From the NCBI GenBank assembly GCA_018897105.1, contig JAHILF010000151.1, positions 1-64,000 on the forward strand: a DNA stretch of 64,000 nucleotides, read 5' to 3'. The position numbers and the translations under genes were made by a program. The notes under the pieces were generated by a model that did no database searches, was not told the origin of the DNA, and saw only the letters and a program-made list of their open reading frames with translations. Shown here one piece after another: positions 16,703 through 26,502 of this stretch. Source of the DNA: Pseudomonadota bacterium. Its GTDB lineage: Bacteria; Desulfobacterota; Desulfobulbia; Desulfobulbales; SURF-16. How positions within the stretch are numbered: position 1 is the first letter of the stretch; each line of letters opens with the position of its first letter.

Positions 16703-19700
16703 ATGGTATCTCTTTCCAAGAGTTTTTCCCGCACGCTTCTCCTCAATATGAGCATGCTGGTGGCTCTCGCCATCGGCTTGCTCGGTTCTTTGTGGATTTT
16801 CCAGGAGTATGCAAATTTCGACCGGCAGGCTGATGCAATGCGGGCTGTGCAGCTCAAATCCCGCAAGGCTCAATTGAAAAAACAGGTCGAGAATGTTGTT
16901 GACTGCATCCGTATCAGGAGGTCTCAGACCGAGGTCATTCTGCGGGCGGATATCAAAGCACGGGTTATTGAGGCCCACAACCTGGCTTCTCATATATACA
17001 CCACCTATAAGGACAAAAAGAGCAGCGCGGAAATGCAGTCCATGGTGCGGGAGTCATTGCGTGCACTACGTTTTCATGGCGGCAGGGGCTACTATTTTGC
17101 CATATCACTGGATGGTATTGACCAGCTTTTCCCAGACAGCCACGGCCTTGAAGGTAAGAATGCATTGGATGTCCAGGACACAGAAGGGCGCCATATCTTC
17201 CGTGATATGATCAAGCTGGTGCAGAAAGAGGGCGAAGGCTTTTATGCCTACAGCTGGACTAAGCCGCAACGAGAAGGCAACGATTTCAAAAAGGTTTCCT
17301 TTGTGAAATACCTGGCGCCGTTCAACTGGCTGATCGGTGCGGGGCTCTATTTTGACGACCTGGAAGCGGAGATCAAGCACGAGGTCCTTGACCGTATCTC
17401 GGAGATGAGCTTTGGCCGGGAAGGATACATTTTTGCCGGCCAGTGGGATGGCCTGGGCCTGGCGGGTTTCGGCAAGGGGCAGAATCTGCTCACCGGAGGC
17501 GACCCTGATATGGCTCGGGTCGGCCGGGAGATCATTGATCTTGCCAGACAGGGAGGGGGCTATATCTATTATGTGATGCCGGCTATCGGCGGACAGCGGC
17601 AGGCCCTGAAAACCAGCTATGTCATGGGCATTGCTGACTGGCAATGGTATGTGGGGGCCGGTGAATATCTTGATGATATTGAAAAGTCCCTGGAGGTGGA
17701 TCGGCAGGCAATGGTAGCCCGCATGTGGGAAAATATCGCCGTCACCCTTATCCTGCTGGTTGGTTTACTTATTTTCTCTTTTGTGATCACCCGGCGCATC
17801 AGCAACAAAACAAAGAACAATTTTTCCACCCTCAGCACTTTTTTTCACAAGGCGGCTTTCGAGTCAGAGCAGCTCGACAGCACCACACTGGACTTTGTTG
17901 AGTTTCAGCAATTGGCGGAATCGGCTAACCGCATGGTGACCGAACGAAATCGTGTCATGGGCGAGCTGAGAGAAAATGAAAGGCGTTACCGTTCGCTCTT
18001 TGACTCGGCCAGTGATGCCATCATTATCAGCCAGAATAATATCTGCATCGACTGTAACCAGCAGGCCCTGAAGATGTTTGCCTGCAGCCGGGATGAGCTG
18101 ATCGGCCAGTCCCCTGACAAATTTTCGCCGGACGTCCAGCCGGATGGCAGTGATTCCAGGGGAGAGGGCCTTGAAAAGTACAAGCTGGCCGTGGCCGGCC
18201 GACCGCAATTTTTTGAGTGGACCTACCAGCGGCATGACGGCGCAACTTTTGAGGCGGAGGTGAGTCTCAGCGTTATTGAATTTGCCGATACCGCCTATGT
18301 CCAGGCCATCATCAGGGATATTGCCGAACGCAAACAGGCGGAAAAGCAGCTGGCCCGGCAGGCTTCGGCCATTGAGCAGGCGGCTGAGGAGATCATCATC
18401 ACCGACAGCAAAGGTATTATTGAATATGCCAATCCTGCTTTTGAAGAAATTTCCGGCTACTCCCGGGCAGAGGCCATCGGTAAAACCTTATCTTTTTTAG
18501 AGAGCAAAAAGGAAGACTATGCCTATACAGAGATGTGGGCGGTAATCAGGGCCGGCGAGGTGTGGCGGGGTCGGCTCACCACCAGGAAAAAGGATGGCGG
18601 CCTGGCAGAGGCGGATGCCACGGTGTCGCCTATTTTTAATCCTGCCGGCAACCGGATGGGTTATGTGTTGGTCAAACGCGATGTGACCGAGCAGATCAAG
18701 GTTGAAGCAATGTTCCGGCAGAGCCAGAAAATGGAGGCCATCGGCACCCTGGCCGGCGGTATTGCCCATGACTTCAACAATATTCTGTCCGCTATTTTCG
18801 GGTTTGCCGAAATTGCCAAACTGGAAACTAAGGAAACCTCCGGAGCGCATCGCTGTCTGGTAAAAATACTGGAGGCGGCGGGCCGGGCCCGCGACCTGGT
18901 CAAACAGATTCTTACCTTCAGCCGCCAGACGGATATCAAACCGCGACCGATCCAACCCAAAATCATTGTCAAGGAGACCCTCAAGCTGTTGGAGGCCTCA
19001 TTGCCCTCAACCATTGAGATCCGTTCCAATCTGCAGGCCAATGAGGCGGTCATGGCCGATCCAACCAGCATCCATCAGATCATCATGAACCTCTGCACCA
19101 ATGCCGGTCATGCCATGCGTAAGAGCGGCGGCATTCTTGATATCTCCCTTCTCAGCGTCGAACTGGACCATGATTTTGCCCGGGTGCACCCTGAGATAAA
19201 GCCGGGTCCATTTCTGCGGCTGACCGTCAGCGATACCGGTCATGGCATGAGCCATGACGTGAAGGAAAGAATCTTCGATCCTTTTTTTACCACCAAGGGA
19301 GAGGGAGAAGGCACCGGTATGGGTCTTTCCGTGGTGCATGGTATCGTCAGAAGCCTGGGCGGCACCATCGCTGTGCATAGCGAGCCGGACAAGGGCAGCA
19401 CCTTCAGTATTTATCTGCCCATTCACTCCAGGCAGCAGGTCAAAAAGGAAGAGCAAGAGGAAATAATACCTAGGGGTAAAGAGCATATTGTCTTTGTTGA
19501 CGACGAAGAATTTATCGTGGATATCGCCCAGCAGATGCTGGAGATGCTGGGCTACCGGGTGGTCGGCAAAACAGACAGCAGAGAGGCCTTTGCCTATTTC
19601 AAGGAGCATGCCGACGAAGTCGATCTGGTTATCACTGATTTTACCATGCCCCACATGACGGGTATTGATCTGGCCAAGGAGATCCGGAAAATCCGGCCTG

Positions 19701-19846
19701 AGCTGCCGATTCTTCTCTGCACGGGGTATAATACCGGTTTTTCCGAAGCAGAACTGAAGGAGACCGGCATCAATGCCTTTATCTTAAAACCGGTGGTGCG
19801 CAAGGAGCTTGCCGGGGTGGTGCGCAAGGTGCTGGACGGCAGGTGA
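16703..19846 (+). CDS. Hybrid histidine kinase: Cache-Cache-PAS-PAS-HisKA-HATPase-REC
   Basis: The 1047-residue membrane sensor has an N-terminal helix (about residues 10-35) and two tandem Cache domains outside the membrane (GRGYYFAISLDGIDQLFPD and GREGYIFAGQWD, each ending in a WxxGAGxYxDDxE pattern). A second helix near residues 345-365 is followed by two PAS domains. The H box is GGIAHDFNNILSAI and the ATPase domain has GHGMS and GMGLSVV. A C-terminal receiver contains VDDEEF, ITDFTMPHMTG and a KP pair. It should sense a small extracellular ligand. The output partner is not evident; the receiver may pass phosphate within the protein. Start set at ATG 16703. Confidence 0.92.
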   Translation: MVSLSKSFSRTLLLNMSMLVALAIGLLGSLWIFQEYANFDRQADAMRAVQLKSRKAQLKKQVENVVDCIRIRRSQTEVILRADIKARVIEAHNLASHIYTTYKDKKSSAEMQSMVRESLRALRFHGGRGYYFAISLDGIDQLFPDSHGLEGKNALDVQDTEGRHIFRDMIKLVQKEGEGFYAYSWTKPQREGNDFKKVSFVKYLAPFNWLIGAGLYFDDLEAEIKHEVLDRISEMSFGREGYIFAGQWDGLGLAGFGKGQNLLTGGDPDMARVGREIIDLARQGGGYIYYVMPAIGGQRQALKTSYVMGIADWQWYVGAGEYLDDIEKSLEVDRQAMVARMWENIAVTLILLVGLLIFSFVITRRISNKTKNNFSTLSTFFHKAAFESEQLDSTTLDFVEFQQLAESANRMVTERNRVMGELRENERRYRSLFDSASDAIIISQNNICIDCNQQALKMFACSRDELIGQSPDKFSPDVQPDGSDSRGEGLEKYKLAVAGRPQFFEWTYQRHDGATFEAEVSLSVIEFADTAYVQAIIRDIAERKQAEKQLARQASAIEQAAEEIIITDSKGIIEYANPAFEEISGYSRAEAIGKTLSFLESKKEDYAYTEMWAVIRAGEVWRGRLTTRKKDGGLAEADATVSPIFNPAGNRMGYVLVKRDVTEQIKVEAMFRQSQKMEAIGTLAGGIAHDFNNILSAIFGFAEIAKLETKETSGAHRCLVKILEAAGRARDLVKQILTFSRQTDIKPRPIQPKIIVKETLKLLEASLPSTIEIRSNLQANEAVMADPTSIHQIIMNLCTNAGHAMRKSGGILDISLLSVELDHDFARVHPEIKPGPFLRLTVSDTGHGMSHDVKERIFDPFFTTKGEGEGTGMGLSVVHGIVRSLGGTIAVHSEPDKGSTFSIYLPIHSRQQVKKEEQEEIIPRGKEHIVFVDDEEFIVDIAQQMLEMLGYRVVGKTDSREAFAYFKEHADEVDLVITDFTMPHMTGIDLAKEIRKIRPELPILLCTGYNTGFSEAELKETGINAFILKPVVRKELAGVVRKVLDGR

Positions 19847-19885
19847 TTGACAAGTGACTATGAGCAAATAACAGGTAACAATTGG

Positions 19886-21217
19886 TCATTGTTTTTTGAT
19901 CCCATGCTTGCCCATTTTATAACGCAAAACCCTTTCGCTGATGCCCAGGGAGTCGGCTGCCCTAGTCTGCACCCAGTCGTTTTTTCCCAGCGCGGTAAGG
20001 ATCATATCCCGCTCCATCGCCTCCAGTCGATCGCCTAGATTGCCCTGCTCGCTCGCCTTGTGATAGCGCATTTCCGCCGGTAGATCCACCATGCGGATCA
20101 CCGGGCCCCGAACCATGGTCACCGTCCGCTGGATGACGTGCTCCAGCTCGCGCACATTGCCGGGAAAGGGGTATTTGACCAGGGTTGCCAGAGCCTCCGG
20201 ATCAAAGCGCACCGGACGCTGACAGTAACGCTCCAGGAAAAAGTCGACCAGCTGGGGAATATCCTCTTTGCGGTTTCTCAGGGGAGGGATTTCAATTTCC
20301 AGCACATTGAGCCGGTAGTAAAGATCTTCCCGGAACTTCCCCTCCGCCACCAGCTGTCTGAGGTCGCGGTTGGTGGCGGTCAGCACCCGCACATCCACTT
20401 CGATATCCACCTCGCTCCCCACCCTGCTGATCTTCTTTTCCTGCAGGGCCCGCAGTAATTTGGCCTGCAGCATCAGCGGCAGTTCTCCCACCTCATCAAG
20501 AAAAAGGCTGCCCGACTGGGCCAGTTCAAACCGGCCCTTTCTTTTGCCTGAGGCGCCGGTAAAGGCCCCTTTTTCATGGCCGAAAAGCTCTGACTCAAAA
20601 AGATTTTCCGGGATGGCCGCGCAATTTACCTCGATAAAGGGGGCCTGGCTGCGGCCGCTGAGCAGATGAATGAGGTGGGCAATGAGTTCCTTTCCCGTGC
20701 CTGTCTCGCCGCTGATGAGCACCGCCCAGGGGGTCTGGGAGACACGCTGCACGGTGGACAGCAGTTTGCGCATGGCCGGGCTGTCGCCGATGACCTGCAG
20801 CGGCAGGCCTTTACTGCTGTCGATTGTTTCGGCAATGGCGGCAACATCTTCCTCCATGGCCACCTGCTGCTCGATGTTTTCTATTTTTTCCAGCAGCTCC
20901 AGCAGATCAACCGGTTTTTCCAGAAAATCATCGGCCCCGAGCCGCATCACTTTGACTGCGGTCTCAACCGCGCCATAGGCGGTTATCATAATGGCGCGCA
21001 TGAATGGATTGATCTCCTTCATGTGGGCCAGCAGCTCATCACCATTCATGTCCGGCATTTTGTGATCAAGCAGGGCCAGCTGGATTGGATAGTCGCTGAA
21101 AATCTTCAGGGCCTCTGCACCGTCGGCGGCGCTGAAAACCTGATAGCCCTTTTTCTCCAGAAAGCCTTTCAGGGTTTCACGCTGCAACTGTTCATCATCA
21201 ACAACTAGAATTTTCAT
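19886..21217 (-). CDS. NtrC-family sigma-54-dependent response regulator
   Basis: The 443-residue protein has a receiver domain (LVVDDEQ, phospho-Asp in LLDHKMPDMNG, KP), an AAA+ domain (GETGTGKE, GAFTGA loop for sigma-54 contact, switch LFLDEVGELP) and a C-terminal Fis-type helix-turn-helix (AADSLGISERVLRYKMGKHGI). It activates sigma-54 promoters when phosphorylated by the kinase encoded 16 bases upstream. A strong sigma-54 promoter sits at the head of this operon, so self-activation is likely. Confidence 0.95.
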   Translation of the reverse strand: MKILVVDDEQLQRETLKGFLEKKGYQVFSAADGAEALKIFSDYPIQLALLDHKMPDMNGDELLAHMKEINPFMRAIMITAYGAVETAVKVMRLGADDFLEKPVDLLELLEKIENIEQQVAMEEDVAAIAETIDSSKGLPLQVIGDSPAMRKLLSTVQRVSQTPWAVLISGETGTGKELIAHLIHLLSGRSQAPFIEVNCAAIPENLFESELFGHEKGAFTGASGKRKGRFELAQSGSLFLDEVGELPLMLQAKLLRALQEKKISRVGSEVDIEVDVRVLTATNRDLRQLVAEGKFREDLYYRLNVLEIEIPPLRNRKEDIPQLVDFFLERYCQRPVRFDPEALATLVKYPFPGNVRELEHVIQRTVTMVRGPVIRMVDLPAEMRYHKASEQGNLGDRLEAMERDMILTALGKNDWVQTRAADSLGISERVLRYKMGKHGIKKQ

Positions 21218-21233
21218 GGGTTAACCTATCATT

Positions 21234-22784
21234 TCAGGTGGTAAGCGGTAAGGTGATGATTGCCCGGAAAACGTCTTCGCTCGGGGTGGCAAGCGTAAGC
21301 GTGCCGTTATGGGCCTGGGCGATGCGGCGGGCAATGGGCAGGCCAAGACCTGTGCCCCTGGTTTTAGTGGTAAAATAGGGCTCAAGCAGTTGGTTGAGGT
21401 TGTCAACGCTGCCCCGGGGCATGGCGTTTTCAATAGTTATCCGTGCCTGATTGTTTTCAATGTGGCTTGTTACGGAAATATATCCTCCCCCTGGCTGGGC
21501 CTCTACCGCGTTTTTGATGATATTTTCAAAGAGCTGGCCCAGCAGTTCTCCATCACCCTGCACAGAATCGGGAAGATTGCTGTTATGGCTGACGGAAATA
21601 TTTTTTGCCTCGTATTGCGGTTTGTAAAGCTGCAGAATGCCGTCAATGAGTTGGGTGAGATTGACCGGATTGAGCCTGGCTGCCATGGACCTGCTGTAAC
21701 GGAGCAGATCGCCGATAATGGTATTGGTACGTTTCACCGCATGGCGCATGCTGGCAGCCAGCTCCCGGTGCTCCGGGCTCAGTTCGTCTGCTTCCAGCTC
21801 AATGCGCTGCAGCCCCATACTGATGGCATTTAACGGATTTCTGATCTCATGGGTGATGGTGGCCGTTGCCCTGCCCAGGGCCGCGTCCTCCCGTTCCCTG
21901 GCCAGTTTTCTCTCAAAATCGGTTATTTTCTGCAGATAGGCGCTCTGGTAGCGGTAGAGAAGCCAGGAAAAAAAAACCCCCAGGCAGGCAAGCACCAGAG
22001 AAAAAATCAGCACATTGCGCCAGATCTGCCGGACCCGCATGGAGTACTGGCTGGCATCAAAACCGACCCGCAGCGCAGTATCACCGGCGCTGATGTGCTG
22101 TTCGACAATCATGCCGGCCTGCGGCGGCGAAGCCTCAGTCGCTTTCTCCTCGATCTTGACGTATTTGATGCCCGGCATGGCCGAAAGGGCCTTGAGCAGG
22201 GCCGGCATGCGCAGCTGCTGATGCAGCTCCTCGATATTCTGGGCGGAAAAGCCCAGAATGATGCAGCCTTTTTCCGGACGGGGCCAGGTCATGACATACA
22301 GGTTTTTTCCCGGAATATAATCGAGTACGGCTTTATCGCACGACAGGGTGGGCAGCAGTGCGGCGCCGCTGCTGACTGTGTTCTTGTCACTGCCGTCTCG
22401 CTGAATGCTGATGGCGGAAAGTCCGGTTTCCCCGGCAAAGGCCTGCAGCTCCGCGGCGGAAAACGGTTCAACCGACTCAAGGTAGTCGATGAATTTGGCT
22501 GTATTGGCCAGAAAGGTCTTGATGGTTTGCTGCAGGGCATTTTCCGCCAGCCGGACGGTACGGGTGTTCTGTTCGATCACGCTGCTGACCACCCGGGAAT
22601 GCTCCCGGGCATAACTCTGGAAGTTGCGGCGTAACTGGCCGATCTGCCATAAGGAATAGGCAAGAACGATAAAAATCAGGCCGCCGATTACCAGCAGATT
22701 GATTTTCCAGGATGGCCCGAGGGGGGTGGGGTCCGTTGACTGATGTTGGCCGGCGTCGGCTGATTCCGGGAGGGGGGGGGTCAT
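21234..22784 (-). CDS. Membrane histidine kinase partner of the NtrC-type regulator
   Basis: The 516-residue protein has a transmembrane helix at about 28-48, an extracytoplasmic sensor region of roughly 200 residues, and a second helix near 260-280. Then come a HisKA domain with ATITHEIRNPLNAISMGLQRIE and an ATPase domain ending in GTGLGLPIARRIAQAHNGTL. The layout is like ZraS/AtoS. The sensor domain is not one I can name. The gene overlaps the upstream secreted-protein gene by 4 bases and is followed by its response regulator. Confidence 0.93.
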   Translation of the reverse strand: MTPPLPESADAGQHQSTDPTPLGPSWKINLLVIGGLIFIVLAYSLWQIGQLRRNFQSYAREHSRVVSSVIEQNTRTVRLAENALQQTIKTFLANTAKFIDYLESVEPFSAAELQAFAGETGLSAISIQRDGSDKNTVSSGAALLPTLSCDKAVLDYIPGKNLYVMTWPRPEKGCIILGFSAQNIEELHQQLRMPALLKALSAMPGIKYVKIEEKATEASPPQAGMIVEQHISAGDTALRVGFDASQYSMRVRQIWRNVLIFSLVLACLGVFFSWLLYRYQSAYLQKITDFERKLAREREDAALGRATATITHEIRNPLNAISMGLQRIELEADELSPEHRELAASMRHAVKRTNTIIGDLLRYSRSMAARLNPVNLTQLIDGILQLYKPQYEAKNISVSHNSNLPDSVQGDGELLGQLFENIIKNAVEAQPGGGYISVTSHIENNQARITIENAMPRGSVDNLNQLLEPYFTTKTRGTGLGLPIARRIAQAHNGTLTLATPSEDVFRAIITLPLTT

Positions 22785-23203
22785 GGCTCACCCGGACCTG
22801 GGGGTGGAGGCTTCATAAAGCAGCGTTTGCGGATGCGCGAACGAACTCCGGTTGAGTCCTTTCCGTGCCGCCAGCCCGGGCCGGTTATGCGTCTCGCCCG
22901 CAGGTGGTTTTCGTCTTCTTTGCTCAATTCCCCCCAGACCTGAATGATATGATCCAGAGATGCACAGGGTGGAATGAAGTCGGTTGAGATGGTGTAAATT
23001 CCCCCCCCCTCCAGGGGCGGTTCCGCTTTTTCAGTTTCTGCACCAGGCCTCGGCGGCCGGCTCTGAATGCAATTGAGCGCGGAGAGGGTTATTTCGCCTT
23101 TTTCCCGGTCAACAGCGATAACTCGGCCTTTGAGAAAATATTCAGCCCGCAGCGGCATGGGCATGAGCATCATGATGAGAAAAAGTGGAAGAATGAAACG
23201 CAT
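22781..23203 (-). CDS. Small secreted protein translationally coupled to the histidine kinase
   Basis: The 140-residue protein begins with a signal peptide (MRFILPLFLIMMLMPMPLRA, cleavage likely after LRA). The mature part starts with a beta-rich segment (YFLKGRVIAVDREKGEITLS). It has two cysteines before residue 85 and a basic C-terminal part (RITGPGWRHGKDSTGVRSRIRKRC), and ends in Pro/Gly. No family is recognised. It is the first gene of a three-gene operon with a membrane kinase and an NtrC-type regulator, overlaps the kinase by 4 bases and lies right behind a sigma-54 promoter. It may help the kinase sense an envelope signal (inference). Confidence 0.75.
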   Translation of the reverse strand: MRFILPLFLIMMLMPMPLRAEYFLKGRVIAVDREKGEITLSALNCIQSRPPRPGAETEKAEPPLEGGGIYTISTDFIPPCASLDHIIQVWGELSKEDENHLRARRITGPGWRHGKDSTGVRSRIRKRCFMKPPPPGPGEP

Positions 23204-23221
23204 ATGTTTTGGGGCTCCTTT

Positions 23222-23258
23222 ATCTATTATGAAATAGATTATAGCAACTATTGCGCCA
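23222..23258 (-). promoter_or_regulatory. Sigma-54 promoter with inverted repeat at the start site
   Basis: Minus-strand TGGCGC-AATAG-TTGCT (23258-23243) matches the -24/-12 consensus TGGCAC-N5-TTGCA, with GG and GC exactly 10 bases apart. The expected start is about 23232, inside a perfect inverted repeat ATCTATT-N4-AATAGAT (23222-23239). An AAGGAG ribosome site and the ATG at 23203 follow. Confidence 0.75.
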
Positions 23259-23373
23259 TGTTGTGTCCTTTTCCCAGTTTATGAACGATTCTGTACTATT
23301 GGGCTGGATGCAGGAGAACTTGCTGCCCTGCCCTGTTCGACATTTTCCGTACCCCTCGTCAAAAATGTCGAAA

Positions 23374-24636
23374 TCACAGGTCGGAGACAATCATATTCCG
23401 GCCGCCCTCCTTTGCTTCATAAAGAAGGAAGTCGGACTTTTTGAGCATCTGGTCCAGACTGTTGCCAAGGTGGGTGGTAATGCCGATGCTGACGGTAATT
23501 TTGACCTCGCCCATACCATCTTCAAGCACCACCACCGACCGCTCGATCTGTCGTCGCAGTTCGTCAAAAATTCTGTGCACCGACGCCGTATCCATGTTGA
23601 CCGCCAGAATGCAGAACTCCTCCCCGCCGATGCGGGCGACAATGTCTGTTTTGCGCAGGCGGTTGCGCAGGATGTTTGCCACATGCTGCAACACCCGGTC
23701 ACCTGCCTCATGGCCATATTGATCGTTTACTTTTTTGAAGAAATCAAGATCCAGCATGGCACAGACCAGGGTAATGGTCTGGCGTCTGGCGCTGGCGAAC
23801 AGTTTTTCTCCGGTGATGAAAAAATATCTGCGGTTATGGAGGCCGGTGAGAAAATCTACCAGGGACGTTGAGCGGAGCTGCTGGATATGTTCAATATTTT
23901 CAATGAGAAGCCTCACCATGCAGTAAAATTCTTCCGGCAGAAACGACTGCCGGACAATGCAGTGGTTTGCTCCATATTTGAGAAAACGGGCAGCCGTGAT
24001 ATGATCCCCCGCATACACCATGCCCATGATGGCCAGGTCCTCTTTCCCATAGTTGCGAAGGATTTTCTGGATCAGGGTGAGGCCGTCCATATCGGTGACT
24101 TCAGAGGCTGCGATTACCAGTCGGATTTTAGGATTTGCCGCCAGGATTTTCAGCGTTTCCCTGCCGGAATCCGCAGTGAGAACATCGTAGCGATGCACGC
24201 GCAGCAGGCCTGCGATTTTTTCCCGTTTTTCCGCATCCCTGTCCGACACCAGAATCTGGGTTTCCGCATTTTTTTTCAGGCGGTCCAGCAAGGAGAGAAT
24301 ATACTCCAGGCTTAACACATCTTCCTTCAGAACATAATCAACGACCTGGTGTGACCAGACCTTTTGCCGCACCTCTTCACTGACCAAGGCGGTAAAAACG
24401 ATCACCGGGATATTTTTTGAAACCACCAGGGGAATGATCTCCCCCTTGGTCGCATCCGGCAGATTGAAATCGAGCAGGGCGGCGAAAAAGGACTCATTTC
24501 CCTCGGTGGCAAGGAGCTTCTCGGTTTCCTGCATGCTGGTCAACCAGGTGACAGTATACTTGCCGGTTTTTTCCAGCCTTTTTTTGATCATAGTCCCTGT
24601 GGGAGGGCTATCTTCAACGATGAGAATGTGTTTCAT
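23374..24636 (-). CDS. Diguanylate cyclase with two receiver domains (REC-REC-GGDEF)
   Basis: The 420-residue cytoplasmic protein makes cyclic di-GMP. The first receiver has acidic residues in IVEDS and the phospho-Asp D56 (ALLDFNLPD). The second receiver reads VIAASEVTDMDG where VIxDxxMPxMDG is expected, so its phospho-Asp is replaced and it is probably a fixed interaction domain. The GGDEF domain has DFLTGLHNRRYF, an intact GGEEF active loop and the RxxD inhibitory site (RKTD). It abuts the mnmG stop (24637) and so ends a five-gene operon that starts with a methyltransferase gene. Confidence 0.92.
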   Translation of the reverse strand: MKHILIVEDSPPTGTMIKKRLEKTGKYTVTWLTSMQETEKLLATEGNESFFAALLDFNLPDATKGEIIPLVVSKNIPVIVFTALVSEEVRQKVWSHQVVDYVLKEDVLSLEYILSLLDRLKKNAETQILVSDRDAEKREKIAGLLRVHRYDVLTADSGRETLKILAANPKIRLVIAASEVTDMDGLTLIQKILRNYGKEDLAIMGMVYAGDHITAARFLKYGANHCIVRQSFLPEEFYCMVRLLIENIEHIQQLRSTSLVDFLTGLHNRRYFFITGEKLFASARRQTITLVCAMLDLDFFKKVNDQYGHEAGDRVLQHVANILRNRLRKTDIVARIGGEEFCILAVNMDTASVHRIFDELRRQIERSVVVLEDGMGEVKITVSIGITTHLGNSLDQMLKKSDFLLYEAKEGGRNMIVSDL

Positions 24637-26502
24637 TTACAGCAACCCCTTTTTTTTCAGGTGCACCTGCAGCACGGAAATGGCGGCAGGGGTGATCCCG
24701 GATATACGGGATGCCTGACCCAGTGAGCGCGGCTTGATTCTGCCCAGTTTTTCCACCACCTCATGGGAAAGACCGGGCAGGGCTTTGTAATCCATTTCTT
24801 CCGGCAGGTTGATATTTTCCAGCCTTTTAAAGCGTTCTACCTGTTCCTGTTGCCGCCTGATATATCCTTCATATTTGACCTGCAGCTGGACTTCAAGGGT
24901 AATCTGTGGATCCACGCATATTTCCCGGCCGGTAAGGGTGCCCAGATGGGCAATGGTCAGCTCCGGGCGGCGCAGCAGCGAGGCCATGGAAACCATCTGT
25001 TTCAAGGGGGCCTGGCCTGCTGCCTCCAGACGTTGGTTGATGGCATCTCCCGGTTTTACCTGGGTAGTGTTCAGCCAGTTGAAGGCTGCCGAGATGGCGT
25101 CTCTTTTCCGGCAGAATGCTGCATAGGTGGCATCGTCCACCAGGCCGAGTTGGCGGCCGATCTCCCGTAGGCGCAGATCTGCGTTGTCTTCCCGCAGCAG
25201 CAGGCGATATTCGGCCCGGGAGGTAAAAAGCCGGTACGGCTCTTTGGTGCCGCGGGTGACGAGATCATCGATGAGCACGCCGGTGTAGGCCTGGGAGCGG
25301 TCAAGAATCAGCGGCTCTTCCGACCGGCAGTATTTGACTGCGTTGATGCCGGCCATGAGCCCTTGGGCCGCTGCCTCCTCATAGCCCGAGGTGCCGTTGA
25401 TCTGGCCGGCCAGAAACAGCCCGCCGATGCGCTTGGTTTCCAGGGAAGGCTGTAGTTCCAGCGGGTCGACATAGTCATACTCGATGGCATAGCCGGGCCG
25501 GATCAGCTTGACCTGCTCCAGGCCTTTGATGCTGTGCAGCAAGGCCAGTTGCACATCCACCGGCAGACTGGTGGGAATGCCGTTGGGGTAGACCTCCACC
25601 GTATCAAGCCCCTCCGGCTCAAGAAAGATCTGGTGGCGGATCTTTTCCGGAAAGCGCATGACCTTGTCTTCGATGGAGGGACAGTAGCGGGCGCCCACCC
25701 CTTCGATGATGCCGGTGTACATGGGCGAGCGGTCGGTGCCGGCCCGGATAATCGCGTGGGTATTTTCATTGGTATAGGTAATGTGGCACGGCCGCTGGGG
25801 CAGTCTGGGCGCCCCTGTGGTGGCATAGGAGAAGAAATTGGGCGGATCGTCGCTGTGCTGCGGCTCAAGGCCCTCGTAGTTGATGGTGGTGCCGTCAAGC
25901 CTCGGGGTGGTGCCGGTTTTCATGCGGCCCATCATAAAGCCCAGCTCCCGCAGGTTGTGGGCCAGGGAGATGGACGGGGCGTCACCCTGGCGGCCGGCAG
26001 GAAAGGATTTCAGGCCGATGTGGATCAGTCCGTTTAAAAAGGTGCCGGTGACAATGACCACGGCCCGACAGGTCAGGGTCTCTTCCAGAGAGGTGATTAC
26101 CCCGGTGATCCTGCCCTGTTCCACCAGCAGACGGTCGGCAAAGGCCTGCCTGATATCGAGGTTTTGCTGGTTTTCCAGCACCGACTTCATGCGCAATCGG
26201 TAAAGCAGTCGGTCGGCCTGGGCGCGGGAGGACCAGACCGCCGGGCCTTTGCTGGTATTGAGCCGGCGGAACTGGATGGCCGTGGCGTCGATATTTTTGG
26301 CCATCTCCCCGCCCAGGGCATCGATCTCCTTAACCAGGTGGCCTTTGGCCAGGCCGCCGATGGCGGGATTGCAGGACATGGCGCCGATGGTGTCGGCATT
26401 GATGGTCAGCACCGCCGTCCGGCAGCCCATGCGGGCGGCCGCCAGCGCGGCCTCGCATCCTGCGTGGCCTGCGCCGATAACGATGATATCATAGTCGTTC
26501 AT
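24637..26502 (-). CDS. mnmG: tRNA uridine-5-carboxymethylaminomethyl(34) synthesis enzyme MnmG
   Basis: With MnmE this FAD protein modifies the wobble uridine of several tRNAs. The 621-residue length is normal. Landmarks are the FAD site [74 protein letters not shown] and the C-terminal [13 protein letters not shown]. The start at 26502 was chosen because its ATG overlaps the trkH stop as ATGA and directly begins the FAD fold. An in-frame ATG 13 codons upstream would lie inside trkH. Confidence 0.97.
   Translation of the reverse strand: MNDYDIIVIGAGHAGCEAALAAARMGCRTAVLTINADTIGAMSCNPAIGGLAKGHLVKEIDALGGEMAKNIDATAIQFRRLNTSKGPAVWSSRAQADRLLYRLRMKSVLENQQNLDIRQAFADRLLVEQGRITGVITSLEETLTCRAVVIVTGTFLNGLIHIGLKSFPAGRQGDAPSISLAHNLRELGFMMGRMKTGTTPRLDGTTINYEGLEPQHSDDPPNFFSYATTGAPRLPQRPCHITYTNENTHAIIRAGTDRSPMYTGIIEGVGARYCPSIEDKVMRFPEKIRHQIFLEPEGLDTVEVYPNGIPTSLPVDVQLALLHSIKGLEQVKLIRPGYAIEYDYVDPLELQPSLETKRIGGLFLAGQINGTSGYEEAAAQGLMAGINAVKYCRSEEPLILDRSQAYTGVLIDDLVTRGTKEPYRLFTSRAEYRLLLREDNADLRLREIGRQLGLVDDATYAAFCRKRDAISAAFNWLNTTQVKPGDAINQRLEAAGQAPLKQMVSMASLLRRPELTIAHLGTLTGREICVDPQITLEVQLQVKYEGYIRRQQEQVERFKRLENINLPEEMDYKALPGLSHEVVEKLGRIKPRSLGQASRISGITPAAISVLQVHLKKKGLL

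Noticed and set aside
21849-22634. 261-codon plus-strand open frame antisense to the histidine kinase
   Set aside because: Mirror frame of a conserved kinase, with no ribosome site or known domain.
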